A DNA stretch of 29,932 nt, taken from contig DASZGL010000089.1 in the NCBI GenBank assembly GCA_035938875.1, positions 1 to 29,932 of the forward strand, in the 5' to 3' direction. The notes below the pieces were generated by a model that had not been told where the DNA came from, made no database searches, and saw only the letters and a list, made by a program, of their open reading frames with translations. Position numbers and translations under genes: made by a program. Below, piece after piece: positions 8,158 through 14,982 of the stretch. The stretch is from DASZGL01 sp035938875. Its GTDB lineage: Bacteria > Chloroflexota > Dormibacteria > Aeolococcales > Aeolococcaceae. Numbering within the stretch: position 1 is the stretch's first letter; every line of letters starts with the position of its first letter.

Positions 8158-8163
8158 TACCAT
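8158..8163 (+). promoter_or_regulatory. Possible -10 element TACCAT for a leaderless hydrolase-cyclase message
   Basis: TACCAT fits the TAnnnT core of a -10 box and ends 6 bases before ATC 8170, the codon where the family's conserved N-terminus begins. The same hexamer precedes the gene at 21286. No convincing -35 is seen. Confidence 0.35.
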
Positions 8164-8169
8164 CACCAC

Positions 8170-9489
8170 ATCGAACCGCCCATTCGCTACGCGATCAACG
8201 GAGACGTCCACATCGCGTATCAGGTCATCGGGGACGGCCCCATCGACCTCGTTTACACACCAGGGATCTGGTCCAACCTGGAGGTGATGCGCGAGTGGCC
8301 GACGTGCGCCGAATACCTCGATCGGCTGGCCTCCTTCTCGCGGCTGATCATGTTCGACATGCGTGGCGTCGGCCTGTCGGACCGGGGCAGTCAGCCGCCC
8401 ATCCTCGAGCTCCAGGCCGAGGACGTTCGCGCGGTCATGGACGCGGCCGGCTCAGCCGCGGCAGCCGTCTATGGCGGAGCGCGCGGATCTTCGATGACCC
8501 TGCTCTTCGCTGCGTCGTATCCCGAACGAGTGCGCTCACTCGTGCTCTACGCGCCGGTGGCCAAGACGGTGCGGTCCGCCGACTGGCCATACGGCAAGAC
8601 CGAGGAGGAGCAGCGTGCGTTCGTCACGCGGTTCACCTCGGAGATGGGCACCGGGCAGAACCTCGACCTTCAGGGGCCCACCCACGGCGAACGTTTCGTC
8701 CGCTGGTGGGCGCGGTTCGAGCGCCTCGTCGCATCACCGGGGGCATATCGCGAGCTCGCCGACATCCTCACCGCTCTGGACGTGCGCCAGGTGCTGCCGC
8801 TGGTGCAGGCACCAACCCTGGTCTTGCACCGCACTGGTGATCTCATCGTCCCGGTCGAGCAAGGCCGGGCGGTCGCCGAGCGCATCGGCGGTGCGCGGTT
8901 CGTCGAGCTGCCGGGTGTCGATCACATTCCCTGGCTGGCTGACTGGGAATCGATCGCCGACGAGGTCGCTGAATTCGTCACCGGTACGCGCCCCGCGATG
9001 CGCTCGGACCGGGTTCTGGCCACGGTGCTGTTCACCGACATCGTCGGTTCGACAGAACGCGCCGTGGCCGTGGGTGATCACCAATGGGCCGCGCTCCTCG
9101 CCGACCACCGCCGCATGGTGCGCCACCGCCTTGCAGAATGCCGTGGCGTCGAGCGTGACGTCGCCGGTGACGGCTTCATGGCAACGTTCGACGGTCCGGC
9201 GCGGGCGATTCGCTGCGCGCAGGCGATCATCGACGACGCCGCCGACACGAGTCTGCAGATCCGCGCCGGCATCCATACCGGCGAATGTGACCTGGTCGAC
9301 TCCGGGCTGGCCGGCGTCGCAGTCCACGTTGCGGCGCGCGTGGCGACAGCGGCTGGTCCCGGTCAGCTGTGGGTGTCAGGGACTGTGCGTGACCTCGTCG
9401 CGGGCAGCGGGATCCCGTTCAGCGATGCAGGCGCGCATACGCTGAAAGGGTTACCCGAGACCTGGCGCCTGTTTCGCGTTGATCGTTGA
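8170..9489 (+). CDS. Alpha/beta-hydrolase fold fused to class III adenylate/guanylate cyclase; start codon abnormal
   Basis: About 439 residues if counted from ATC 8170. The hydrolase-fold half (about 1-275) reads IEPPIRYAINGDVHIAYQV at its N-terminus as in the family, then FDMRGVGLSDRG, the nucleophile elbow, YPERVRSLVLY, acid D224 (RTGDLIVP) and His252 (VDHIPW). The elbow is GGARG instead of GxSxG, so the nucleophile Ser is Ala104. The cyclase half (about 283-439) has metal aspartates D290 (FTDIVGST) and D334 (AGDGFMATFDGPARA) and the AARV arginine. It is expected to make a cyclic nucleotide. No ATG, GTG or TTG exists in frame between the TetR stop and GTG 8284; starting there would delete the first 38 residues. 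The reductase gene follows after 3 bases. Confidence 0.85.
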   Translation: MEPPIRYAINGDVHIAYQVIGDGPIDLVYTPGIWSNLEVMREWPTCAEYLDRLASFSRLIMFDMRGVGLSDRGSQPPILELQAEDVRAVMDAAGSAAAAVYGGARGSSMTLLFAASYPERVRSLVLYAPVAKTVRSADWPYGKTEEEQRAFVTRFTSEMGTGQNLDLQGPTHGERFVRWWARFERLVASPGAYRELADILTALDVRQVLPLVQAPTLVLHRTGDLIVPVEQGRAVAERIGGARFVELPGVDHIPWLADWESIADEVAEFVTGTRPAMRSDRVLATVLFTDIVGSTERAVAVGDHQWAALLADHRRMVRHRLAECRGVERDVAGDGFMATFDGPARAIRCAQAIIDDAADTSLQIRAGIHTGECDLVDSGLAGVAVHVAARVATAAGPGQLWVSGTVRDLVAGSGIPFSDAGAHTLKGLPETWRLFRVDR

Positions 9490-9492
9490 GGC

Positions 9493-10749
9493 ATGCCTGA
9501 AACCACAATCGATGGTCCGGTCGTCATCGTGGGATCAGGCCTCGCCGGTGGCAACGCCGCCGTCAGCCTGCGCGAGAAAGGATTTACGGGGCCGATCATC
9601 CTCGTCGGTCGCGAGACTCGAGTCGCCTACGGGCGACCGCCTTTGTCGAAGACCTACCTGCGTGGCGAGGAAGACCTCAGCGGATGGTACGTGAAGCCGA
9701 CGGACTGGTACGACACGCACGACGTGGAGCTGCGCACGCATGTGAGCATGCAGGGCGTTGAAACCGACACCAAGCACGTGCGCCTCGACGACGGCGGGAG
9801 CCTCGCCTACGACAAGCTCATCCTCTGCACCGGGGGCCGGCCGCGCACGCTGACAGTTGACGGCGCCGACCTCGCGGGTGTGCACGTGTTGCGCACCGTC
9901 GCCGACTGCGATGCGATCAAGGCCGCGGCCCGGCCGGGAGTCCGCGCGGTGGTCGTGGGGATGGGATTCATCGGGTCCGAGGTGGCGGCATCATTACGAC
10001 AGATGGGGCTTGCCGTGACCGCCGTGCTGACTGGCGCCTTTCCCCTGCAGACGGTCCTCGGAGACGAGGTGGGATCGGTGATGCGCGCCATCCACGAGGC
10101 GCATGGCGTCGAGCTCGTTCCTGAGGATCGTGTCGCCGCATTCGAAGGGTCAGACCACCTCGAGCGCGTCGTCACAGCAAACGGCAGGCGGATCGAGTGC
10201 GAGCTGGCTGTCGTCGGGCTGGGAATCGAGCCTGACATCGACGCCGTCGAGTCCACCGCGATCGCGCTGAGCAACGGAATCCTCGTCGACGAACGGTGCC
10301 GCACCAACATCGCCGACGTGTACGCCGCGGGCGACGTCGCCAATCATCTCCATCCTGTGTTCGGCCGCGTCCGTGTCGAGCACTACAACAACGCCGAAAA
10401 GCAGGGACGAGCCGCGGCACGGTCGGTGCTGGGCTCCACAGAAGCCTATGCGGACATCCACACCTTCTGGTCGGACCAGTTCGAGCACAACCTTGAGTAC
10501 GTTGGTTTGGCGCGGGACTGGGATCAGTTCGTGGTTCGTGGCAGCATCGAGGAGCGGAGGTTCCTCGGTTTCTATCTCAAGGGTGGAGTCTTGACAGCTG
10601 CCATGGGTCTCAACCGGGGTGGCGACCCGGAGCTCGACGAGGACAGCGAGCTGCGCGCCTGCCAACGGCTCATCGCAGAACGCGCACCGCTGTCACCAGC
10701 GACGCTCGCCGACGAGCACGTCGATCTCCACTCGCCGCCAGGCGTTTGA
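9493..10749 (+). CDS. FAD/NAD(P)-dependent ferredoxin-reductase-type oxidoreductase
   Basis: A 418-residue class of flavoprotein that passes electrons from NAD(P)H to a ferredoxin or rubredoxin (BphA4/ThcD-like). The FAD-binding VVIVGSGLAGGNAA (10-23) and RPPLSKTYLRG follow the family. The NAD-binding VVVGMGFIGSEVAASLRQ sits mid-protein, the second FAD motif is VYAAGDVANHLHPVFGR, and the reductase C-terminal domain starts at FWSDQFEHNLEYVG. It begins 3 bases after the cyclase stop and is followed 9 bases later by a ferredoxin gene, the obvious candidate electron partner. No dedicated oxygenase lies in the window. Confidence 0.92.
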   Translation: MPETTIDGPVVIVGSGLAGGNAAVSLREKGFTGPIILVGRETRVAYGRPPLSKTYLRGEEDLSGWYVKPTDWYDTHDVELRTHVSMQGVETDTKHVRLDDGGSLAYDKLILCTGGRPRTLTVDGADLAGVHVLRTVADCDAIKAAARPGVRAVVVGMGFIGSEVAASLRQMGLAVTAVLTGAFPLQTVLGDEVGSVMRAIHEAHGVELVPEDRVAAFEGSDHLERVVTANGRRIECELAVVGLGIEPDIDAVESTAIALSNGILVDERCRTNIADVYAAGDVANHLHPVFGRVRVEHYNNAEKQGRAAARSVLGSTEAYADIHTFWSDQFEHNLEYVGLARDWDQFVVRGSIEERRFLGFYLKGGVLTAAMGLNRGGDPELDEDSELRACQRLIAERAPLSPATLADEHVDLHSPPGV

Positions 10750-10758
10750 CCCCGTACG

Positions 10759-11118
10759 ATGATCCGCCTGATGAGCGCAACGTCGCCGTCGACCGAGCAA
10801 CGACCCCTCCACGTCTTCGTGTGCACCACGGTTGGCCGCCACCACTGCGGCGGGCAGGGGTCGGAGAAGATCCTGCAGCGGCTGCGCGACGAGGTCGAGC
10901 GGCGCAAGCTGGGCCACATCCGCACCACCCGGATGGGCTGCAACCTGCAGCACCACCAAGGGCCGATCGTCATCGTCTACCCGGACGGGGTCTGGTATGG
11001 ACGGCTTCGACCCGAAGACGTCGACGATATCGTCGAAATCCACCTCATCGGAGGGCAACCCGTCGAGCGGCTGCGCATCACCCCCGATGGGCCGTGGGGA
11101 TCCTCGGCGCTGACGTGA
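10759..11118 (+). CDS. Thioredoxin-like [2Fe-2S] ferredoxin with a 3Cys:1His ligand pattern
   Basis: A 119-residue small electron carrier of the thioredoxin-fold [2Fe-2S] ferredoxin family (the family of NuoE-like C-terminal domains and Aquifex-type ferredoxin). FVCTTVGRHHCGGQGSE gives C22 and C30, TRMGC gives C61, and GPIVIVYPDGVWYG is the conserved strand after the cluster loop. The fourth ligand position (C-x3-C in the family) is His65, in GCNLQHHQGP. A GC-rich His-containing loop (H28, H29, H65, H66) surrounds the site. ATG 10759 is used; ATG 10771 is possible. It is adjacent to the ferredoxin-reductase-type gene, so the two may be a redox pair. Confidence 0.82.
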   Translation: MIRLMSATSPSTEQRPLHVFVCTTVGRHHCGGQGSEKILQRLRDEVERRKLGHIRTTRMGCNLQHHQGPIVIVYPDGVWYGRLRPEDVDDIVEIHLIGGQPVERLRITPDGPWGSSALT

Positions 11119-11127
11119 TACCATCGC

Positions 11128-11155
11128 TATAACGTCCAGCCCGCACGCAGGAGGG
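11128..11155 (+). promoter_or_regulatory. -10-like TATAAC and strong ribosome site before the YtxH-like gene
   Basis: TATAAC (11128-11133) lies 10 bases past the ferredoxin stop and AGGAGGG (11149-11155) lies 6 bases before ATG 11162. No good -35 is seen, so an own promoter is likely but not proven. Confidence 0.4.
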
Positions 11156-11161
11156 ACAGTC

Positions 11162-11455
11162 ATGGGCTACATCCGCGGTCTCATCCACGGGGCGGTCATC
11201 GGCACCATCGTCGGGGTCTGCATCGCTCCCCAGGAGGGGCGGCGCACCCGGGAGCAGCTGCAGCGCACCGCCGCCACCGTGCAGCAGGGTGCTCGTCGGG
11301 CGCAGGAGACGGCGCGGCGCATGGGTCCGACGATGCAGAGCGCGGCGCAGAGCGTCGGCGAGGTCGTCGGCAGCGTGCGCGGGATGGTGGCTCGTCAGCA
11401 CGAACCCGAGGAGGCTTTCGTCGCCGTCAACGGGAACGGCAACCCTCCGTACTGA
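11162..11455 (+). CDS. YtxH-like small membrane protein
   Basis: A 97-residue protein with one N-terminal hydrophobic segment (about 7-24, GLIHGAVIGTIVGVCIAPQ) followed by GRRTREQL and a long polar helix rich in Ala, Gln and Arg. This matches the YtxH/gas-vesicle-like small membrane protein layout (G-x-x-x-G in the helix, then AP-x-x-G-x-x-x-R). Such proteins are often stress-associated; the function is unknown. The start is set by AGGAGGG six bases upstream. Confidence 0.7.
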   Translation: MGYIRGLIHGAVIGTIVGVCIAPQEGRRTREQLQRTAATVQQGARRAQETARRMGPTMQSAAQSVGEVVGSVRGMVARQHEPEEAFVAVNGNGNPPY

Positions 11456-11481
11456 GAAGAAACAGCCGGGCCCGGCCGGGC

Positions 11482-11892
11482 TCAGGCGGGCTCGTCCTCG
11501 AGCGTTCCCAGTCCGCAGAGAATGCCGAGCACGCCGACGGCCAGGTCGAAGACGTTGACGATGACGGGGAAGTTCATCCCCGCCGAGCTTTTGGACGCCA
11601 GGTCGTCGTCGCCGATGACAAAGCCGGCGATCGCCAGCAGTAGCAGCAGGGCTCCAGCGGCGATGACCAGGAGCCGCCCGGTGTGCCGGTCGGCGACGAA
11701 GCCGACGTAGGCGAACACGACGAGCAGGGCGATGTCGAGCGCGTCGCGCGCCCAGGTGAGGTGCAGGGTGACGTCGCCGAGATTGCCGCCGGCATGGCCG
11801 CTGCTGATGTGACCGGCGTCGCCGAGGAACAGTCCGCCGATGCCGACGACGATGAAGACCGCGGTCATCAGCTGGGCGTACAGTCGCGCCAT
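11482..11892 (-). CDS. DUF4383-like four-helix membrane protein
   Basis: A 136-residue protein with four hydrophobic segments (about 5-24, 50-68, 72-93, 108-127) and a short acidic tail. The order and the loop with GNLGDVTLHLTWARD resemble the DUF4383 membrane family. The start at ATG 11892 is supported by GGAGG six bases upstream. It converges on the YtxH-like gene with 26 bases between. Function is unknown. Confidence 0.65.
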   Translation of the reverse strand: MARLYAQLMTAVFIVVGIGGLFLGDAGHISSGHAGGNLGDVTLHLTWARDALDIALLVVFAYVGFVADRHTGRLLVIAAGALLLLLAIAGFVIGDDDLASKSSAGMNFPVIVNVFDLAVGVLGILCGLGTLEDEPA

Positions 11893-11960
11893 CCTGGCCT
11901 CCGGGGTGGTGCGTTGAGGAGCGCGCCGAGTGTAGCGGCGAGCCGCGCCGGTGGCGGCCG

Positions 11961-12254
11961 TCAGACCAGCCGGCGGCTGTGATCCTCGTCGAGCTCAGGA
12001 CCGAGGGAGACGATCAGCTTATGACTGCCCAGCGAGATCGTCGGTGGCAGGATCGCCGGTCCGATCGCCGGCGTCGGCGTCGTCGGCTCGTCGTCGACCG
12101 CGCCGCCAGCGCCCTCACGGTGGCGGCGCCTGGCCTCGGATAGGCAGGCGGGAGAGCAGTAACGACCGCGAGCGTCGCGCGCCTTGAAGGCGTCGTAGCC
12201 CTCGCCGCAGATCTTGCAGATCTTGACCGACCTGACCGAGTGGGTCCGCCGCAC
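11961..12254 (-). CDS. Small treble-clef/zinc-ribbon protein
   Basis: A 97-residue protein with one four-Cys zinc site near its N-terminus: CKICGEGYDAF then YCSPAC (C-x2-C, 14-residue gap, C-x3-C). Such knuckles are seen in small nucleic-acid-binding or structural zinc proteins. The remainder is low-complexity and Pro/Thr-rich, ending in ISLGSHKLIVSLGPELDEDH, which could be a short strand-forming module. The frame opens at TTG 12272, but GTG 12254 is favoured because GGGGAGAG precedes it by 8 bases. It lies 108 bases downstream of the PP2C gene. No function is recognised. Confidence 0.55.
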   Translation of the reverse strand: MRRTHSVRSVKICKICGEGYDAFKARDARGRYCSPACLSEARRRHREGAGGAVDDEPTTPTPAIGPAILPPTISLGSHKLIVSLGPELDEDHSRRLV

Positions 12255-12309
12255 CGCGAAGACTCTCCCCAAGCCGCTGATCCTATGACCGGTTGTGCAC
12301 CAAGGAAAC

Positions 12310-12341
12310 GATAACGCGGCTTGTCGGTGGATAACGCACCG
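12310..12341. repeat. Direct repeats of GATAACGC spaced 20 bp, second inside an inverted repeat
   Basis: GATAACGC occurs at 12310-12317 and 12330-12337, exactly two helical turns apart. The second copy lies within CGGTG-GATAACG-CACCG (12325-12341). They sit in the 108-base gap upstream of the zinc-ribbon gene, the natural place for a regulator site. Confidence 0.4.
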
Positions 12342-12362
12342 CAGGCGCGAAGGTTCCGCCGT

Positions 12363-13139
12363 TCAGCGGCCACCTCCAGAGAGGCGGCAGGCGACCACGG
12401 TGACGTTGTCCGTGGTGCCCGCGGCGACCGCGGCGTCACATGCGCCCTGGGCGGCGCCGCCGAGATCGCCAGGCTGGGTGAGCGACGCAGCGAGGCGCTC
12501 GTCGGAGAGGACGTCCCAGACCCCATCGCTGCACATCACCAGCATGTCGCCCGGGCCGAGGCGGGCGTCAACGATGTCTGCCGCCACCGGCTCGCCGGTG
12601 AGCGCCCGGGTGAGCACGTTGCGTCCAGGGTGGCGGGCCAAAGGGCCATCCGGCAACCGCCCGGCACGCATCTGCTCGGCGACCACGGAGTGATCCTCGG
12701 TGAGCTGGACGAGCCTGCCCTGGTGCAGCAGGTACCCCCGGCTGTCGCCAATGTTGGCCACAACCGCGCGGTCAGCTCTGACCACGCCGACCACCAGCGT
12801 GGTCCCGCACATTTCGCCGCCATGGGCCTGACGGTAATCGAGGACGGACTGGTTCGCCGCCGTTATCGCAGCGCCGAGGTGCTCCACCGGGTCGGCTGCG
12901 GCGCGAAGCTCGTCGACGATCGAGGTGACGGCAAGCCGCGCCGCGATTCCCCCGTCGGCGTGACCGCCCATGCCGTCGGCGAGAACCAGCAGCGCGCCAC
13001 CAACGGCGGGTAGCGCCTCGAGCGCCCAGTCGTCCTGATTCTCGCGCCGCACCGGACCGACGTCACTGGCGGCGGCCAGCTCGAGACGACCGGGTCCCTC
13101 GCCTGCACTGAGCTGATGGCGGCTGCGCGGAGCGCTCAC
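12363..13139 (-). CDS. PP2C family Ser/Thr protein phosphatase
   Basis: A 258-residue metal-dependent phosphatase, the size of a bare PP2C catalytic domain. It has SDVGPVRRENQDDW (25-38), LADGMGGHADGG (53-64), GTTLVVGVV, NIGDSRGYLL, LTEDHSVV, CSDGVWDVLS and DNVTVV, that is, all metal and phosphate-site motifs. There is no membrane segment, so it is soluble. The longer open frame upstream is a shadow of the HAD gene; the start is GTG 13139, whose GTGA overlaps the HAD stop (translational coupling). No kinase gene accompanies it here, which is unusual for an actinobacterial-type PP2C. Its substrate may therefore be a protein of this operon or elsewhere. Confidence 0.9.
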   Translation of the reverse strand: MSAPRSRHQLSAGEGPGRLELAAASDVGPVRRENQDDWALEALPAVGGALLVLADGMGGHADGGIAARLAVTSIVDELRAAADPVEHLGAAITAANQSVLDYRQAHGGEMCGTTLVVGVVRADRAVVANIGDSRGYLLHQGRLVQLTEDHSVVAEQMRAGRLPDGPLARHPGRNVLTRALTGEPVAADIVDARLGPGDMLVMCSDGVWDVLSDERLAASLTQPGDLGGAAQGACDAAVAAGTTDNVTVVACRLSGGGR

Positions 13140-13819
13140 GAGTCGGACGACCGAGCAGGCAGCAGGCGGCGGCGCAGTGCCGCGGCCACGGCGACGGCGT
13201 CGTCGCAGAGCACCGCCTCCATGCCCAGCTCGCGGGCGGTGTCGACGTTGCACGCCATGTCGTCGACGAAGACGCACTGCGGCGGCATGATTCCCATGCG
13301 ATCGCAGGTGAGCCGGTATATGGCGGGGTCGGGCTTGCGCATGCCGACCGCGGACGAGTCGACGACGACGTCGAACAGTTCGTCGACGGGAATCAACGAG
13401 CGCCACTGCGACTCCCACTCGCGCGCGTTGTTGGTCAGCAACGCGGTGCGATAGCCGGCGTCATGGATCTCGCGCGCGGCGTCGACCATGGCACCGCACG
13501 CGACGATGCCGCGCCCGACGATCGCGGCGCGCGCCACCGCAGGATCGACGCGGGGGTAGCCCGCCGCGGCAAAGCGATCGCAGAGGCGCACAAAGAACGT
13601 GGCCTCGCTCATCTTGCCGGTCTCGAGAAGGTGAAGGTCGTGGGTGGCCTCGAGGTGGTGGTAGACCTCGGCAGCTTCGCGGAGGAAGAAGACGCCGAGC
13701 TCGATCAGCTCGGGAGCCAGGTCGCGTGGGCGGCGGAACACCGGCTCGGTCATCACCCCACCGAAGTCAAGGATGACACCGCGGATCTGGCGCGCCTCGG
13801 GCGACGGTGCGGCGCTCAC
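13136..13819 (-). CDS. HAD-IA family phosphatase (ACAD10/YihX-like)
   Basis: A 227-residue haloacid-dehalogenase superfamily hydrolase with its cap between motifs 1 and 2. Motif 1 is ILDFGGVMTEP (nucleophile D18; Gly at D+2 as in YihX-type enzymes), motif 2 LLTNN, motif 3 RKPDPAIY, motif 4 VFVDDMACNV. The DPxIY...FVDD segment is close to that of the HAD domain of human ACAD10, where it is fused to an acyl-CoA dehydrogenase. The start is GTG 13819, whose GTGA overlaps the stop of the upstream acyl-CoA dehydrogenase. A phosphatase coupled to acyl-CoA oxidation is inferred; the aminoglycoside-phosphotransferase-like kinase partner known from ACAD10/11 systems is not in this window. Confidence 0.88.
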   Translation of the reverse strand: MSAAPSPEARQIRGVILDFGGVMTEPVFRRPRDLAPELIELGVFFLREAAEVYHHLEATHDLHLLETGKMSEATFFVRLCDRFAAAGYPRVDPAVARAAIVGRGIVACGAMVDAAREIHDAGYRTALLTNNAREWESQWRSLIPVDELFDVVVDSSAVGMRKPDPAIYRLTCDRMGIMPPQCVFVDDMACNVDTARELGMEAVLCDDAVAVAAALRRRLLPARSSDS

Positions 13820-14958
13820 AACTCCAGCAATCGGGCAACGCGCTCGCGGTGGTAGGTGGCGTCTCCGAGCATGGTCTCGCCCCACTTGGCCCGCTTGAAG
13901 TAGAGGTGCATGTCGTGCTCCCAGGTGAAGCCGATGCCGCCGTGCACCTGGATGCCGTTACCGGCGACGTTGCGGGCCGCGTCGCTGGCGTACGCCTTGG
14001 CCATGCTCGCCGCCAGCGGTGCGTCGTCGGCGTCGTTGTCGACCGCCCACGCGGCGTAATAGGTCAGCGACTTTGCCGATTCCACCTGGACCAGCATGTC
14101 GGCGCACTTGTGCGAAACCGCCTGGTAGGCGCCGATGGGCCGGCCGAACTGCTGGCGGGTCTTCGCATACTCGACCGACAGTTCGAGAACCCGCTGTGCC
14201 GTGCCGCATAGCTCGGCGCTGATGGTGACCAAGGCGCAGTCGAGACCGCGCGTCAGCGTGGTCCAGCCCTGGTCGGGCTCACCGACGACGGCGTCGGCAG
14301 AGACCTCGACGTCGTCGAACACCACCGAGAACAGGCGGCGCGTCTGATCCATGGTGGCCAGCGGCTGCAGCCGCACTCCAGGCGACTTGCCGTCGACGAT
14401 GAGCAGCGTCAGTCCACCGTCACCGCCGTTGCCGTCGCCCCCGGTCCTCGTCGCCACGATGATCCAGTCGGCGACGTGCGCGTCGGAGACGAAGAGCTTC
14501 TCCCCTCGCAGGACGTACGCGTCGCCCGACCGCTGCGCCGGCAGACGCACGCCGGCGGCGTCCCACCGGCCGGAGTCCTCGACCAGGGCAACGGTGGCGC
14601 GCTGTGAGCCGTCGCAGATTCCCGGCAGGTGCGCGGCTTTCTGCGCCTCCGTCCCACCGGCGAGGAGCGTCATCCCGGCCAGTCCGACGCTCGACTGCAG
14701 CGGAGACGGCGCGACGTGGCGGCCCATCTCCTCGAGCACGACGGTCAGGTCGACCAGGCCAAGACCCAGTCCACCATGGGACTCGGCGAAGGGGATGGCG
14801 GTCCAGCCGAGTTCGGCCATGCGCCTGTACATGGCGTCGTCGTAGCCGCTGTCGGTGGCCATGAGCTCGCGCACCCGCGTGGTCGGACACTCACGATCGA
14901 GAAAGTCGCGGGCCTGGTCGCGCAGCAGGCCCTGCTCTTCGCTGAAGCCGAAGTTCAA
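13816..14958 (-). CDS. Acyl-CoA dehydrogenase (smaller partner of a pair)
   Basis: A 380-residue FAD enzyme that introduces a 2,3 double bond into acyl-CoA. The N-terminal FSEEQGLLRDQARDFL and C-terminal RQQFGRPIGAYQAVSH and GIQVHGGIGFTWEHDMHLYFKRAK motifs are clear. The middle is looser than normal: the usual TEP-x-AGSD FAD-contact segment reads ALVEDSGRWD. Together with the following dehydrogenase gene this looks like an unequal pair, as in the alpha2beta2 FadE complexes of steroid side-chain breakdown. The start is TTG 14958, with AGGAG upstream. The HAD gene overlaps its stop by GTGA. Confidence 0.9.
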   Translation of the reverse strand: MNFGFSEEQGLLRDQARDFLDRECPTTRVRELMATDSGYDDAMYRRMAELGWTAIPFAESHGGLGLGLVDLTVVLEEMGRHVAPSPLQSSVGLAGMTLLAGGTEAQKAAHLPGICDGSQRATVALVEDSGRWDAAGVRLPAQRSGDAYVLRGEKLFVSDAHVADWIIVATRTGGDGNGGDGGLTLLIVDGKSPGVRLQPLATMDQTRRLFSVVFDDVEVSADAVVGEPDQGWTTLTRGLDCALVTISAELCGTAQRVLELSVEYAKTRQQFGRPIGAYQAVSHKCADMLVQVESAKSLTYYAAWAVDNDADDAPLAASMAKAYASDAARNVAGNGIQVHGGIGFTWEHDMHLYFKRAKWGETMLGDATYHRERVARLLEL

Positions 14959-14982
14959 CGCTCTCTCCTGACGACTGCGTGG

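Noticed and set aside
7441..9489. A single TetR-hydrolase-cyclase pseudogene split by TGA
   Set aside because: The two parts share a frame, but TetR is complete at 227 residues and the hydrolase begins with its own family N-terminus, so two genes are simpler; readthrough is kept only as an alternative.
11465..11481. Overlapping GC palindromes between the convergent YtxH-like and DUF4383-like genes
   Set aside because: GCCGGGCCCGGC and GCCCGGCCGGGC overlap but have no loop, so a stable terminator hairpin is not evident; they may simply reflect base composition.
12325..12341. DnaA-box-like TTATCCACC on the minus strand, possible origin
   Set aside because: Only one near-match, with no cluster, no AT-rich unwinding region and no dnaA, dnaN or parAB nearby.
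13140..13418. N-terminal extension of the PP2C frame
   Set aside because: The extension is an Arg-rich out-of-frame reading of the HAD gene; PP2C starts at GTG 13139.
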